A DNA stretch of 64,000 nucleotides, from NCBI RefSeq assembly GCF_900104115.1, contig NZ_FNJM01000006.1, positions 123,705 through 187,704 of the forward strand, read 5' to 3'. Origin of the DNA: Clostridium gasigenes (GTDB lineage Bacteria > Bacillota > Clostridia > Clostridiales > Clostridiaceae). The notes under the pieces were generated by a model. That model ran no database searches. It was not told the origin of the DNA and saw only the letters and a list, made by a program, of their open reading frames with translations. The translations under genes and the position numbers were made by a program. Positions 44,328-55,600 of this stretch are shown piece by piece (position 1 is the first letter of the stretch; every line of letters starts with the position of its first letter).

Positions 44328-45146
44328 TTAAATTACAGATATAATTTCATTCATAAGTGTAATAAATTTATCACGAACCATAGTTGAAGTTTCCATAACT
44401 TCTTGATGGTTAAGTGGCTGAGCTAATATTCCAGCAGCCATGTTAGTAAGGCAAGAGATACCAACTGTTTTTATTCCACAATGATTTGCTATTATAACTT
44501 CTGGAACCGTTGACATACCAACTGCATCTGCCCCTAAAATTCTAAGCATTTTAACTTCAGCTGGAGTTTCATAAGTTGGACCACTCATCATAGCATAAAC
44601 ACCAGATTTTACATCTAAGTTTAATTTTTCAGATATTGCTATTACTTTGTCTCTTAATTCAGGATTATATGCATTAGACATATCTGGGAAACGCGCACCG
44701 AATTCTCCAAGGTTTCCTCCTATTAAAGGATTATTTCCTGAAAAGTTTATGTGATCTGTTATAACCATTAAATCACCAGGTTTATAACTAGCGTTAACAG
44801 CTCCAGCAGCATTAGTTACTATTAGTTTGCTAACACCTATTAGTTTCATAACTCTAACAGGGAAAGTTACTTCGTTATAAGAATAACCTTCATAATAGTG
44901 GAACCTTCCTTGCATAGCAACTACGCATTTTCCATTTAACATACCGATTACAAGACGACCTTCGTGGCCTTCAACAGTAGAAACTGGAAAATGAGGTAAG
45001 TCTTCATATGGATAAAATTCTGGGTCTTCGATAGAATCTGCTAAAGATCCTAAACCAGAGCCAAGTATTAATCCAATTTCTGGTTTATATTTGGTATTTT
45101 CAATAATAAATTTTGATGCAACATGAAGTTGTTTTGATAAATCCAT
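44328..45146 (-). CDS. punA: Purine-nucleoside phosphorylase
   Basis: 272 residues from the ATG at 45146 after AAGGAG (a GTG at 45155 abuts that site). Trimeric-type PNP motifs: LGSGLGSLADSI, HEGRLVIG, TNAAGAVN, GPTYETPAE and MSTVPEVI with conserved Asn in LTNMAAG. Splits purine nucleosides with phosphate to free base and ribose-1-phosphate. Upstream member of an operon with the nucleoside transporter. Confidence 0.94.
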   Translation of the reverse strand: MDLSKQLHVASKFIIENTKYKPEIGLILGSGLGSLADSIEDPEFYPYEDLPHFPVSTVEGHEGRLVIGMLNGKCVVAMQGRFHYYEGYSYNEVTFPVRVMKLIGVSKLIVTNAAGAVNASYKPGDLMVITDHINFSGNNPLIGGNLGEFGARFPDMSNAYNPELRDKVIAISEKLNLDVKSGVYAMMSGPTYETPAEVKMLRILGADAVGMSTVPEVIIANHCGIKTVGISCLTNMAAGILAQPLNHQEVMETSTMVRDKFITLMNEIISVI

Positions 45147-45333
45147 TAAAATCACTCCTTAGATATATTTTTTAGTAATTTTATAATCATATTTGTATAA
45201 AATTAATCCAATTCATAGTAAATTATAGAATAAAATTAATGAAAAAGAAATAAAAACACATAAAGTTTATAGAAAAAAATTAATATGTCAATAAATATAG
45301 GGTAAAAATACATATGATCAATAATTATACAAC

Positions 45334-45378
45334 AAATAAAAGAAGTGAAGATTCCTTCAATAAAGGATCTTCACTTCT
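45334..45378 (-). terminator. Intrinsic terminator of murC
   Basis: AAGAAGTGAAGATCC pairs with GGATTCCTTCACTTCTT-type arms on the minus strand, then TTTTATTTG. Confidence 0.8.
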
Positions 45379-45396
45379 TACTTTAAATGGTATATT

Positions 45397-46785
45397 CTAA
45401 AGACTTCCATTTTTATTTAATAAAATATCGGCAATTTTAACAACGTCTCCTGCACCTATTGTTAAAACTAAATCATTATCAGAAACTTTTGATTTAAGAT
45501 ATTCTGCAGCTTCTTCATGACTATGAACATTTATACAGTTAACGCCTTTTAATCTTAAAGCATCACCAAGCTCTTCAGAAGAAACGAGACCTGTATCTTT
45601 TTCACGAGCAGCATATATATCCATTAATAGAAGTTCATCAGTATCTGAGAAACATTCTGTGAAATCATTGAATAAAGTTTTTGTTCGTGTATAAGTATGT
45701 GGTTGGAATACGGAGTAAATTTTATTGTTTGGAAGTAATTTAGCAGTGCTTAAACTAGCTTTAATTTCTACTGGATGATGAGCATAGTCATCAATTATAG
45801 TAGCTCCGTTAAATTCACCTTTATATTCAAATCGTTTGTGAGCACCAGTACATTCAAGTAAGCCTTCAATAATTGAACTTGATGGAACATTAAATATTAG
45901 TGATACACAAATTGTACATAGTGCATTTAAAATATTATGCTTTCCTGGAGTGCTAAGAGTAACTTCGAATAGATCTTTATTATCCCTAGAAACAGTGAAT
46001 GTTGCACATCCTTTATTATTAAAGATAATGTTTTTAGCTCTAACATCTCCACTTTCTATACCATAGCTTAATGTGTTGCATTTAGCATCTTTTAGTATTT
46101 CAGCAACTTTTTCATCGTCTGAATAACCAATTAAATATCCATCTAATGGAATTATATCAGCAAATTTTTTGAAGGTTTCTTGTATGTGTGCTAAATCTCT
46201 ATAATAATCAAGATGATCAGCATCAATGTTTAATATAGTTCCTATGAAAGGATAAAATCTTAAGAAAGATTCTTTATATTCACAGGCTTCAGTTAGGAAA
46301 TATTCACTTTTACCTATTTTGAAGTTTCCACCTATAACGTCAAGGTCTCCACCAACTAAAATTGTAGGATCTAAATCTGCTTTTAAAGTTACATGTGAAA
46401 GCATAGAGGTACATGTAGTTTTACCGTGAGTACCAGCAACTGCCACATTGAATTTATGACCTTTCATAATTAATCCTAAGAATTCAGCTCTATCCATAAG
46501 GTCTATATTATTTTTTTTAGCCTCTAATATTTCAGGATTATCTGATGGAATAGCAGCCGTATATACAACAAGATCAACCTTTTTTAGGTTTTCACTTTTA
46601 TGACCTATGTATATTTCAGCTCCAGTAACTTTTAATTTATCTGTAATATCAGATTCTTTTGAGTCAGAACCGGATACTTTGAATCCGTTGTGTAATAGTA
46701 CTGCAGCAAGACCGCTCATACTTATACCGCCAATACCAATAAAATGAACTTTTTTATGTTGATCTTTATTAAAATCGAAAGACAA
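45397..46785 (-). CDS. murC: UDP-N-acetylmuramate--L-alanine ligase
   Basis: 462 residues from a TTG at 46785, with AAAGGGG 7 bases before; the upstream open frame to 46848 begins with a hydrophobic stretch that is not part of MurC. ATP loop [11 protein letters not shown]-terminal UDP-MurNAc-binding [14 protein letters not shown], central [10 protein letters not shown] and C-terminal [13 protein letters not shown]. Adds the first residue, L-alanine, to UDP-MurNAc in peptidoglycan synthesis, in the cytoplasm. Isolated from the other mur genes here. Confidence 0.95.
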   Translation of the reverse strand: MSFDFNKDQHKKVHFIGIGGISMSGLAAVLLHNGFKVSGSDSKESDITDKLKVTGAEIYIGHKSENLKKVDLVVYTAAIPSDNPEILEAKKNNIDLMDRAEFLGLIMKGHKFNVAVAGTHGKTTCTSMLSHVTLKADLDPTILVGGDLDVIGGNFKIGKSEYFLTEACEYKESFLRFYPFIGTILNIDADHLDYYRDLAHIQETFKKFADIIPLDGYLIGYSDDEKVAEILKDAKCNTLSYGIESGDVRAKNIIFNNKGCATFTVSRDNKDLFEVTLSTPGKHNILNALCTICVSLIFNVPSSSIIEGLLECTGAHKRFEYKGEFNGATIIDDYAHHPVEIKASLSTAKLLPNNKIYSVFQPHTYTRTKTLFNDFTECFSDTDELLLMDIYAAREKDTGLVSSEELGDALRLKGVNCINVHSHEEAAEYLKSKVSDNDLVLTIGAGDVVKIADILLNKNGSL

Positions 46786-47036
46786 AATATCAACCCCTTT
46801 GTTAATTAATACATTTATAATTATATACAAAAATAACAAAATAAACACAACAAAAACAAGTATTTTTAATATTTTATGTAAAAAATATCTTAAATGGTAT
46901 AAAAAAAGTGATATTAAAGCAACAACCCTTTAAAATATGTTGATATTAATAAGGATATGGAATAAAATATGAATATTAGATAACAAAAATATAAAAATAA
47001 TTCGGAAAATAAAAAGGTGTACAGGTGATATAGATT

Positions 47037-47852
47037 ATGGAAAAGTTAAGTAGAAATAGTAGAGTGGTAGCAATTACAAAGATTTTAATGGAAAATTCAA
47101 ATAGAATTATAGGGCTTAACAACTTTTCGGAGTTATTAAATGCGGCTAAATCAACAATAAGTGAAGATATCGTTATTATTAGAGAAGTTTTAGAAAAATT
47201 ACAAATGGGTAGGATAGAAACTATTGCAGGCGCAGCTGGAGGAATTAAATATATTCCAGGTATTGGTCAAGAAGATAGCAAAAAATTTGCAAATGAATTA
47301 TGTGAATTATTAAGAGATGAAACAAGAATAGTTCCAGGTAATTTTATTTATATGACAGATTTAATGTATAATCCTAAAATAATAAGCAAAGCTGGAGTTA
47401 TATTATCATCTATGTTCAAAGCATCAGAAGTTGATTATATAGTAACAGTAGAAACAAAAGGTATTCCTTTAGCTTATGAAGTTGCAAGAAATTTAGGTGT
47501 TCAATTAGTGATAATAAGAAGAGACAACAAAGTAACTGAAGGTTCTACAGTTACAATAAATTATGTTTCAGGAACTAGTGGAAGAATACAACAAATGTCT
47601 TTATCTAAAAAATCTATGAAACCGGCAAGTAAATGTGTGTTTATAGATGATTTCTTAAGAGCTGGGGGAACGGCTAAGGGAATTAAAAATCTACTAAAAG
47701 AATTTGATAGTGAATTAGTAGGAATTGGTGTTTTAGTAGATAATGTTGGAGTAAATAAGAAAAAGACATCAGAATACTTATCAATAGTGGAGCTACAACA
47801 TATAGAAGAAACGGATACTTTAGAGGTTAATCCATCAAAGCTTATGTCATAA
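47037..47852 (+). CDS. purR: Pur operon repressor
   Basis: 271 residues. N-terminal winged helix (SRVVAITKILMENSNRIIGL, KSTISEDIVIIREV), C-terminal PRT-type domain with the PRPP loop CVFIDDFLRAGGTAKG (about 200-215). PurR of Gram-positives represses purine synthesis genes and is released by PRPP. In Bacillus it also lies just before spoVG. Start ATG after GGTGAT. Confidence 0.95.
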   Translation: MEKLSRNSRVVAITKILMENSNRIIGLNNFSELLNAAKSTISEDIVIIREVLEKLQMGRIETIAGAAGGIKYIPGIGQEDSKKFANELCELLRDETRIVPGNFIYMTDLMYNPKIISKAGVILSSMFKASEVDYIVTVETKGIPLAYEVARNLGVQLVIIRRDNKVTEGSTVTINYVSGTSGRIQQMSLSKKSMKPASKCVFIDDFLRAGGTAKGIKNLLKEFDSELVGIGVLVDNVGVNKKKTSEYLSIVELQHIEETDTLEVNPSKLMS

Positions 47853-47998
47853 ATAATATATTTTTCAGGAATACTACACCTTGATTATTGGAAAATTAAG
47901 AATTTTGATAAAATTCCAATAAATATTTGTATAAAAAAAGGAAATTGGAAACTTTTATAGAAATATAGTAGTTATAAACAACTGGGGGGTGTAGTGGG

Positions 47999-48271
47999 AT
48001 GATAATTACAGATGTTAGAATTAGAAAAATATCTGCTGAAGGCAAAATGAAAGCTATAATATCTATTACTTTTGATGGCGAATTTGTAGTGCATGACATA
48101 AAGGTTATAGAAGGACAAAATGGGTTATTTATAGCAATGCCAAGTAGAAAAACACCAGATGGCGAATTTAAGGATATTGCACATCCTATAAATCCAGACA
48201 CTAGAGAAAGAATACAAACATCAATTCTAGAAGCTTATGAAAAAGCGGTTTTACAAGATGTAACAGAATAA
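47999..48271 (+). CDS. spoVG: Septation/sporulation regulator SpoVG
   Basis: 90 residues, full length. The family pattern [36 protein letters not shown] and [17 protein letters not shown] is intact. SpoVG is a small RNA- and DNA-binding protein involved in cortex formation and pleiotropic regulation. A sigma-H-like arrangement (AGGAAATT near 47939 and GAAAT near 47960) lies upstream; in Bacillus this gene depends on sigma-H. Unusual GGGGGGTG ribosome binding site. Confidence 0.96.
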   Translation: MIITDVRIRKISAEGKMKAIISITFDGEFVVHDIKVIEGQNGLFIAMPSRKTPDGEFKDIAHPINPDTRERIQTSILEAYEKAVLQDVTE

Positions 48272-48289
48272 TTATAAATTATTTTTAAT

Positions 48290-48318
48290 GAAAGGAATCC
48301 ATTCCTTTCATTTTTTTT
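48290..48318 (+). terminator. Intrinsic terminator after spoVG
   Basis: GAAAGGAAT and ATTCCTTTC around CC, then nine Ts. Confidence 0.9.
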
Positions 48319-48478
48319 TGAAATAATATGAGTAAAAGTTTGAAGAAAAAATTATTTAATTACTTCTATAAGGTTGAAATACTATTGTTAATGAAATATA
48401 ATGGTAAAGAATGTAGACGAACGTTTTTTTAAAAAAGAATAAATTTGTCCTTAAAATGTTTCGTGAAAAGGAGATTTT

Positions 48479-49849
48479 ATGTATAAATGTGCTTTAATTT
48501 TAGCAGCAGGTCAAGGAAAAAGAATTAAATCCGATTTACCAAAGGTACTACATAAAGTATCAGGGAAAGAAATGGTTAATCATGTTATAGATACTATGAG
48601 AAAAGTTGATATAGAAGATATTAATGTAATCATAGGAAAAGGATCAGAGCTAGTAAAAGAGAAAACAAGTTCTAGAAATGTTACTTATTCTCTTCAAGAA
48701 GAGCAATTAGGAACTGGCCATGCAGTTAAGTGTGCTGTGGATTTCCTAAAAGGTAAAAAGGGAACAGTTGGAATTTTCTGCGGAGATGCACCATTAATAA
48801 AAAATGAAACAGTAAAAAAATTATTAAATGAACATATAGAAAAAGGGAATAGTGCTACACTATTAACTTCAATTCTTAAAGATGCAACTGGATACGGAAG
48901 AGTTATAAGAGAAAATGATGAAGTGTTAAAAATAGTTGAACATAAGGATTGTAATGAAGATGAACTTAAAGCAAAAGAAATGAATGCAGCAATGTATTGT
49001 TTTGATATAGAAGAATTATTAGAATGCTTAAATAAGATTACTAATAATAATGAGCAAGGTGAATATTATCTAACAGACGTTATTGGAATATTAAAAAATA
49101 ATGGCAAGAAAGTTGGAGCAGTAGTTACAGACTATGAAGAAACAATTGGAGTTAATTCAAGAGTACAACTTGCAGAAGCTGAAGAAATATTAAGAAACCG
49201 AATAAACTTAAGACACATGGAAAATGGAGTTACTCTAATAGATCCAAAAGGCACATATATTGGAGAGGACGTTGAAATAGGAAAGGATACAATAATTTAT
49301 CCTGGAAATGTAATTGAAGGTAAGACAATTATAGGGGAAAGATGTATATTATATCCTAATTCAAGAATTAATAATAGTTGTATAGCTAGTGAAGTAGAAA
49401 TACAATCATCTGTTATTATCGAGAGTACAATTGGAGATAATACTACAGTAGGACCATTTGCATATATAAGACCAGATTCAGTTATAGGTAAAAATGCAAG
49501 AATTGGAGATTTTGTAGAAATTAAAAAATCTACTATAGGAGACAATACAAAGGTTTCACATTTAACTTACATTGGAGATGCAGAAGTAGGTTCAGGATGT
49601 AACTTTGGATGTGGTACTGTAGTTGTTAATTACGATGGGAAAAATAAAAATAAAACTCAAATTGGAGATAATAGCTTTGTTGGATGCAACACTAATTTAA
49701 TTTCACCAGTTAAAGTTGGAAACAATACTTATATAGCAGCAGGTTCAACTATAACAAATGAAGTTAAAGAGGGAGACCTTGCAATTGCAAGAGCTAAGCA
49801 AAGAAACATTGAAGGTTGGGTAAATAGAAGAGGTCTTACTAATAAATAG
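48479..49849 (+). CDS. glmU: Bifunctional GlcNAc-1-P uridylyltransferase/acetyltransferase
   Basis: 456 residues. The N-terminal nucleotidyltransferase starts [20 protein letters not shown] (about 6-25); the C-terminal left-handed beta helix has repeated hexapeptides and the acetyltransferase segment [15 protein letters not shown], ending in a conserved [10 protein letters not shown]. Makes UDP-GlcNAc from GlcN-1-P, acetyl-CoA and UTP for the cell wall. AAAGGAGATT site. It is followed after 120 bases by prs, as in Bacillus. Confidence 0.96.
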   Translation: MYKCALILAAGQGKRIKSDLPKVLHKVSGKEMVNHVIDTMRKVDIEDINVIIGKGSELVKEKTSSRNVTYSLQEEQLGTGHAVKCAVDFLKGKKGTVGIFCGDAPLIKNETVKKLLNEHIEKGNSATLLTSILKDATGYGRVIRENDEVLKIVEHKDCNEDELKAKEMNAAMYCFDIEELLECLNKITNNNEQGEYYLTDVIGILKNNGKKVGAVVTDYEETIGVNSRVQLAEAEEILRNRINLRHMENGVTLIDPKGTYIGEDVEIGKDTIIYPGNVIEGKTIIGERCILYPNSRINNSCIASEVEIQSSVIIESTIGDNTTVGPFAYIRPDSVIGKNARIGDFVEIKKSTIGDNTKVSHLTYIGDAEVGSGCNFGCGTVVVNYDGKNKNKTQIGDNSFVGCNTNLISPVKVGNNTYIAAGSTITNEVKEGDLAIARAKQRNIEGWVNRRGLTNK

Positions 49850-49861
49850 TTATTTATATAT

Positions 49862-49930
49862 AAGGCATTTAAAGAAATAACAAGTCAAGGTGCGCGACGT
49901 ATATTGGCTTATTATTTTTAAAGATGCCTT
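49862..49930 (+). repeat. Dispersed hairpin family member, glmU-prs spacer
   Basis: AAGGCATTTAAAGAAATAA pairs with TTATTATTTTTAAAGATGCCTT. The loop is longer and more GC-rich than in the others (CAAGGTGCGCGACGTATATTGG). No U-tract follows, so it is not a terminator. Confidence 0.7.
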
Positions 49931-49969
49931 ATAATAAAATCCCCATAAATTAAGGAGGTCTTCACAATT

Positions 49970-50929
49970 ATGATAACTCATGGAAAAAACATTAAAATAT
50001 TTACAGGAAATTCACATCCGGCTTTAGCTCAAGAAATTGCGGATATAATAGGAGTACCATTAGGTAAATCTAAGGTTTCAACATTTAGTGATGGAGAAAT
50101 TTCAGTTGATATTGATGAAACAGTTAGAGGTGCAGATGTATTTGTAGTTCAATCAACAAGTTCACCAGTTAACAATAATTTAATGGAACTTTTAATAATG
50201 ATAGATGCATTCAAGAGAGCATCAGCAGGTAGAATAACAGTTGTTATGCCTTATTACGGATATGCAAGACAAGACAGAAAGGTTAAGTCAAGAGATCCAA
50301 TAACAGCAAAACTAGTAGCGGATCTTTTAACAGCAGCTGGAGCACATAGAGTATTAACTATGGATTTACATGCATCTCAAATACAAGGATACTTTAACAT
50401 ACCTGTTGACCACCTTCTAGGATCGCCAATATTATCAAACTACTTTGTTGAAAAGGGTCTTGAAGATGTTGAAGATGTAGTAGTAGTTTCACCAGATTTA
50501 GGTAGTGTTACTAGAGCAAGAAAATTTGCAGATAGATTACACGCACCAATAGCTATCATAGATAAGAGAAGACCAAAAGCTAATGTTTCAGAAATAATGA
50601 ACATAATTGGAGACATAGAAGGAAAACAATGTATACTTATAGATGATATGATAGACACAGCAGGAACTATTGCAAATGCAGCAAATGCACTTATGGAATT
50701 AGGTGCCACTAAAGTATATGCATGCTGTACTCATGGTGTATTATCAGGGCCAGCATTTGAAAGAATAAATAACTCAGCAATAGAAGAATTAGTAATGCTA
50801 AATACCGTAAAGTTACCAGAAGGAAACGACTTAACTAAGTTTAAATCTATATCTGTAGCTCCGTTATTTGCAGAAGCAATTCAAAGAATTTATGATGATG
50901 AACCAATAAGTAAATTATTCGAATCATAG
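49970..50929 (+). CDS. prs: Ribose-phosphate pyrophosphokinase
   Basis: 319 residues, full length. [15 protein letters not shown] at the N-terminus, the flexible loop [17 protein letters not shown], and the PRPP/ribose-5-phosphate loop [14 protein letters not shown] (about 221-234). Makes PRPP from ribose-5-phosphate and ATP for purine, pyrimidine, His and NAD synthesis. AAGGAGG site 9 bases before ATG. Its product is the signal sensed by PurR encoded upstream. Confidence 0.97.
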   Translation: MITHGKNIKIFTGNSHPALAQEIADIIGVPLGKSKVSTFSDGEISVDIDETVRGADVFVVQSTSSPVNNNLMELLIMIDAFKRASAGRITVVMPYYGYARQDRKVKSRDPITAKLVADLLTAAGAHRVLTMDLHASQIQGYFNIPVDHLLGSPILSNYFVEKGLEDVEDVVVVSPDLGSVTRARKFADRLHAPIAIIDKRRPKANVSEIMNIIGDIEGKQCILIDDMIDTAGTIANAANALMELGATKVYACCTHGVLSGPAFERINNSAIEELVMLNTVKLPEGNDLTKFKSISVAPLFAEAIQRIYDDEPISKLFES

Positions 50930-50946
50930 TACATATATTTACGTAT

Positions 50947-51000
50947 AAGGCATTTGAAAAAAATAGATTAACAAATTAGTCTATTATTTTCAAAATGCTT
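50947..51000 (+). repeat. Dispersed hairpin family member, after prs
   Basis: AAGGCATTTGAAAAAAATAG pairs with CTATTATTTTCAAAATGCTT around ATTAACAAATTAGT. It lies before the prs terminator. Confidence 0.7.
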
Positions 51001-51010
51001 AAACTATAAG

Positions 51011-51053
51011 AAAAGACCTCTAAATAAGTATAACTTTTTAGAGGTCTTTTTAT
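51011..51053 (+). terminator. Intrinsic terminator after prs
   Basis: AAAAGACCTCTAAA pairs with TTTAGAGGTCTTTTT. Confidence 0.92.
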
Positions 51054-51071
51054 AATTAACATTTGTTGAAT

Positions 51072-51126
51072 AAGGGATATGAAAAAGAATAGATTAGCAT
51101 CTGACTAGTTAATTTCTTAAGTTCCT
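51072..51126 (+). repeat. Dispersed hairpin family member, before response regulator
   Basis: AAGGGATATGAAAAAGAATAG pairs with CTAGTTAATTTCTTAAGTTCCT; arms are imperfect but the ends and core match the family. Second copy in the 221-base prs-regulator gap. Confidence 0.6.
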
Positions 51127-51150
51127 AATACAATAAGGATGGTGTTGCAG

Positions 51151-51837
51151 ATGAAAGCAAAATCAGCAAAAGTTTTAGTAGTAGATGATGATGAAAATAT
51201 ATGCGAAGAAATTAATATGTATTTAAAGAGTGCTGGATATGAAACTAAGAAATGTGGGAATGGGAACGATGCTTGTATAGCTTTTGAGGAGTTTAAACCA
51301 AAATTAGTCTTATTAGATATAATGTTACCAGGAATGGATGGAATAGAGGTTTTAAAAAGTATTAGAAGAAATTCAGAAATTCCTATAATTATGATAACAG
51401 CTAAAGGGGATACATTTCATAAGGTTTTAGCTTTAGAACTTGGAGCTGATGATTATGTAGTTAAGCCATTTGAACCAAAAGAGCTATTGGCAAGAGTAAA
51501 GGCAGTAATAAGAAGATACAATTATGAAAGAGTTGATAATGAACTTATAAAATTCAATGATTTGGAGATTGATTTAAGTTCATATAACGTAGTGTATAAA
51601 GATCAAGCTGTTAAAATGCCACCTAAAGAATTTGAATTACTACACTATTTATCAATTAATAAAAATAAAGTTTTTACAAGAGAACAATTGTTAAGTGAAG
51701 TTTGGGGATATGATTATCCGGGAGATTCAAGAACAGTTGATGTTCACATAAAGCGATTAAGAGAAAAGTTAAGTGGTGGACAAAATTGGGAAATAAAAAC
51801 TGTTTGGGGTATAGGGTATAAATTTCAGGTGGAATAA
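51151..51837 (+). CDS. OmpR/PhoB-family response regulator (orphan)
   Basis: 228 residues from the ATG at 51151, with AAGGATGG 7 bases upstream; an ATG at 51139 overlaps the site. Receiver domain: VVDDDENICEE, phospho-acceptor in LVLLDIMLPGMDG, Thr in IMITAK, Lys in DYVVKPFEPKELL. C-terminal winged helix ends RTVDVHIKRLREKL and VWGIGYKF. No kinase gene adjoins it. In Bacillus this position between prs and pth holds ctc (rplY), so this regulator is an insertion or replacement. Flanked by hairpin repeats on both sides. Confidence 0.93.
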   Translation: MKAKSAKVLVVDDDENICEEINMYLKSAGYETKKCGNGNDACIAFEEFKPKLVLLDIMLPGMDGIEVLKSIRRNSEIPIIMITAKGDTFHKVLALELGADDYVVKPFEPKELLARVKAVIRRYNYERVDNELIKFNDLEIDLSSYNVVYKDQAVKMPPKEFELLHYLSINKNKVFTREQLLSEVWGYDYPGDSRTVDVHIKRLREKLSGGQNWEIKTVWGIGYKFQVE

Positions 51838-51925
51838 ATGAAAAAATAACAAATTAAAATAATCTTTTATTATTCTGCAAAACTAGTATAATATAAATAG
51901 GTTAAAGTTAAATTAAATATACTAT

Positions 51926-51979
51926 TAGGGAGTTGAGAAAAAGAATAGAAGCGTAATTGTTATTTTTTCAAGATCCCTT
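51926..51979 (+). repeat. Dispersed hairpin family member, before pth
   Basis: TAGGGAGTTGAGAAAAAGA on the left pairs with TTTTTTCAAGATCCCTT on the right around the AATAGA core. Loop ATAGAAGCGTAATTGTTA. Confidence 0.7.
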
Positions 51980-52031
51980 AAGCAAATTAGAATGTGGATA
52001 TATTTAATACTTAAGAAAAGGAGAAATGAAT

Positions 52032-52610
52032 ATGTTTCTAATAGTTGGGCTTGGAAATCCAGGTAAAGAATACGATAATACTAGACATAATATAGGCTTT
52101 GAAGTTATAGATTATATCGCAGATAAGTATAATATAGAGTTAAATAGGGTAAAATTTAAAGGAATATATGGTGAAGGCTTTATACAAAATAAAAAAGTTG
52201 TATTATTAAAACCTACTACTTATATGAATTTAAGCGGAGAAAGTATAAGAGAAGTAGTTAATTTTTATAAACTAGAAGAAGAGGAAGTTATAGTCCTTTA
52301 TGATGATATAAGTTTAGAAATCGGAAGACTTCGTGTAAGAGAAAAAGGAAGTGCAGGAGGGCATAATGGTATTAAAAGCATTATTGCAAATCTTTCTACA
52401 GATATTTTTCCGAGGATTAAAATAGGTGTAGGACAACCTAAGGGCGATCTAGTAGCTCATGTATTGGGTAAATTTAGCAAAGAAGAAATAGAAGTGCTTA
52501 AAGAAAGTATGGAAGCATCAGCGTTAGCTGTTGAAATAATATTAAAAGAAGATATTAAAGAGGCTATGAATAAACTAAATGGGTTCAAAGCAAAGACGAT
52601 TATAGGTTGA
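52032..52610 (+). CDS. pth: Peptidyl-tRNA hydrolase
   Basis: 192 residues from the ATG at 52032 (AAAAGGAG 8 bases before; the ATG at 52026 is too close). Catalytic segment [19 protein letters not shown] with the His at about residue 19, then [13 protein letters not shown], and [17 protein letters not shown] with the conserved Asp, then GGHNG. Frees tRNA from peptidyl-tRNA that dropped off ribosomes. Its stop lies 13 bases before mfd, so the two are probably translated together. Confidence 0.96.
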   Translation: MFLIVGLGNPGKEYDNTRHNIGFEVIDYIADKYNIELNRVKFKGIYGEGFIQNKKVVLLKPTTYMNLSGESIREVVNFYKLEEEEVIVLYDDISLEIGRLRVREKGSAGGHNGIKSIIANLSTDIFPRIKIGVGQPKGDLVAHVLGKFSKEEIEVLKESMEASALAVEIILKEDIKEAMNKLNGFKAKTIIG

Positions 52611-52625
52611 GGATGGTGTGATTTG

Positions 52626-55600
52626 ATGAGATTAAAGGGATTAATTAAACCCTTAGAAAACAGCGATAAATTTAAAGAAATAATAAAGGATATAAACAGC
52701 AATAGACATCCTGTTAATATATATGGTGTTTCTGAATCTGGAAAAAGTTATATTTTAGATGGAATATACGAAAATCTAGAAACGCCAGTAGTAATTGTTA
52801 CACACAGTGAGATGGCAGCAAAAAACCTTTATGAAGATTTAAGTTTTTATACAACAGATGTGTACTACTTCCCAACAAAAGAAGTAGTTTTCTATAATAT
52901 AGACGCTATTTCTGGGGATCTTAGATGGGCAAGGTTAAAAGTTATAAAAGAAATGTTAAATAATAAAAAGAAAATTATTATTACTTCAATAGATGCTTTT
53001 GCAGCGGTATATACGCCTAAGGAGTTATATAAAAATTACAGCTTTACATTGAAAACAGGGGATGAAGTTAATTTTAAAGATTTATCTAAAAAACTTGTGG
53101 AAAGTGGATATGAAAGAGTGGAAATAGTAGAAGTAAAAGGTGAATTTTCTTTAAGAGGAGGGATATTAGATGTTTTCCCTCCTAATTCAGCGTATCCATT
53201 TAGAGTAGAACTATTTGGTGATGAAATAGATTCAATGAGAACTTTTAATATCCAATCTCAAAGAAGTATAGAGAAAATAAGTGCTTTTGAAATATTCCCA
53301 GCTAAAGAGATAATTATAGCTGAAGAATCTCTAACTAGAGCTAAGGAAAAAATAACAAAAGAATTAGAAACAGTTAAAAATGAGATTTCTAATCCAAAAT
53401 CAGAAATAATACAAAAGTTACAAATGAATGTAAATAGAAACTTAGAAAGTTTAACAGAAAATTTAAGTTTTGAAACTATGGATAGTTATTTACCTTATTT
53501 TTATGAAAAACCACAGGATTTATTTAGTTATTTAGAGGGATATACATACATTGTAGATGATGTAAAAAGATGTGAAGGTAAATTGGATAGTTTATATTTT
53601 GAATTTAATGAAAATTATTCAGCATTTTTACAAAGGGGAGATATACTTCCAAAACAAGTTGATTTATTAATTGGGAAAGATGAATTAGTAGAAAAACTTA
53701 AAAGTAAAAAGATAATAACATTAGATACTTTTGCGACTAAAAATGAATTAATAAATCCATTATCAATTATTGGTTTAAATCAAATAACACTTCATAACTA
53801 TCAAGGACAACTTGAATTGTTAATTGAAGATATACAGGATAAAAAAAGTAAGGGTTATAAGACATTAATACTGGCAGGAACTAGAAGTAGAGGAGAGAGA
53901 CTGGCCTCAACTTTAAGAGATAGAAATATAGAAAGTGTATATAAAGATGATGTTTCATCTATAGAATTTGGAGAAGTTGTAATAACTTTTGGGAATTTAT
54001 CTAGTGGATTTGAATATCCAGATTTAAGATTAAGTGTAATATCAGATAAAGAAGTTTTTGGTGTGGCTAAGAAAACGGTAACTAAAAAAGCACAAAAAAG
54101 AAAAGGTATTGCAAAAATAAAGAGCTTCGCAGAATTGAAGCCAGGAGATTATGTAGTTCACGCTAGTAATGGAGTTGGAGTATATAAGGGTATAAAGCAA
54201 ATAACTGTTGCAGGAAGCACTAGGGATTATTTAGATATAGTTTATGATAAAGGTGACAAACTTTATGTTCCGGTTGATCAATTAGATTTAGTTCAAAAGT
54301 ATATTGGTAGTGAAGGCAGATCACCTAAAGTCAGCAAACTAGGTGGAGCAGAGTGGCAAAAAGCTAAACAAAAGGTTAAAAAATCTATAAATGAAATTGC
54401 TGAAGATTTAGTGAAACTTTATGCTGCTAGATCTATATTAAAAGGTTACAAATATAGTAAAGATACACAATGGCAAAGACAATTTGAAGACGAGTTCCCC
54501 TTTGAGGAAACTCCGGATCAATTAACTTCAATTGAAGAAATAAAGGAAGATATGGAATCAGATAAACCAATGGATAGATTGCTTTGTGGTGATGTTGGAT
54601 ATGGGAAAACTGAAGTAGCTATAAGAGCTGCTTTTAAAGCGGTTATGGATGGAAAACAGGTAGCATTTTTAGTACCAACAACAATACTTGCAGAACAACA
54701 TTATAAAAACTTAATTAAGAGATTTTCAGATTTTCCTGTTAAAATTGATATGGTTAGTAGATTTAGAAGTGTTAAAGAACAAAAAGCTACATTGCAAGCA
54801 GTTAAAGAAGGGAATATAGATATATTAATTGGAACTCATAGATTAGTATCGAAGGACATTGTATTTAAAGATTTAGGAATTCTTATAGTAGATGAGGAAC
54901 AAAGATTTGGAGTTGCTCAAAAAGAAAAGATTAAATCATTAAAGAAAAATGTTGATGTATTAACTTTAAGTGCTACACCAATACCAAGAACTCTTCATAT
55001 GTCGTTAACAGGGGCAAGAGATATCTCTGTAATAGAGACTCCTCCAGAAGAGAGATACCCAATTCAAACTTATGTAGTAGAACAAAATGATCAACTTATA
55101 AGAGATGCTATTTTAAGGGAAATTAATAGAGATGGGCAGGTTTACTTTGTTTATAATAGAGTTGAAAGCATACAAGTTATGGCAACTCATATTCAAGAAT
55201 TAGTTCCAGAATGTAAGGTTTGTATTATACATGGACAGATGACTGAAAGGCAGTTAGAAAAAGAGATGGTTAAATTTATGAGTAATGAGTACAACGTATT
55301 AGTATGTACTACTATTATAGAAACCGGAATAGATATTTCTAATGTAAATACTATGATTGTTCATGATTCAGATAAAATGGGGCTTTCTCAGCTTTATCAA
55401 TTAAGAGGAAGAGTCGGAAGAACTAATAGGATTGCTTATGCTTATTTTGTTTACACAAAAGATAAAGTGTTAACTGAAATAGCAGAAAAAAGACTTAAAG
55501 CATTAAAAGATTTCACAGAACTTGGTTCAGGATTTAAAATAGCTATGAGAGACCTTGAAATAAGAGGCGCTGGAAACATGATGGGATCATCCCAACATGG

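Noticed and set aside
46786..46848. Upstream extension of murC with a hydrophobic N-terminus
   Set aside because: MurC is cytosolic and begins close to HFIGIGG; the TTG at 46785 has a well-placed AAAGGGG.
46786..47998. Replication origin near the purR-spoVG cluster
   Set aside because: No DnaA-box cluster, dnaA or dnaN is seen here; the cluster is only known to lie near the origin in Bacillus.
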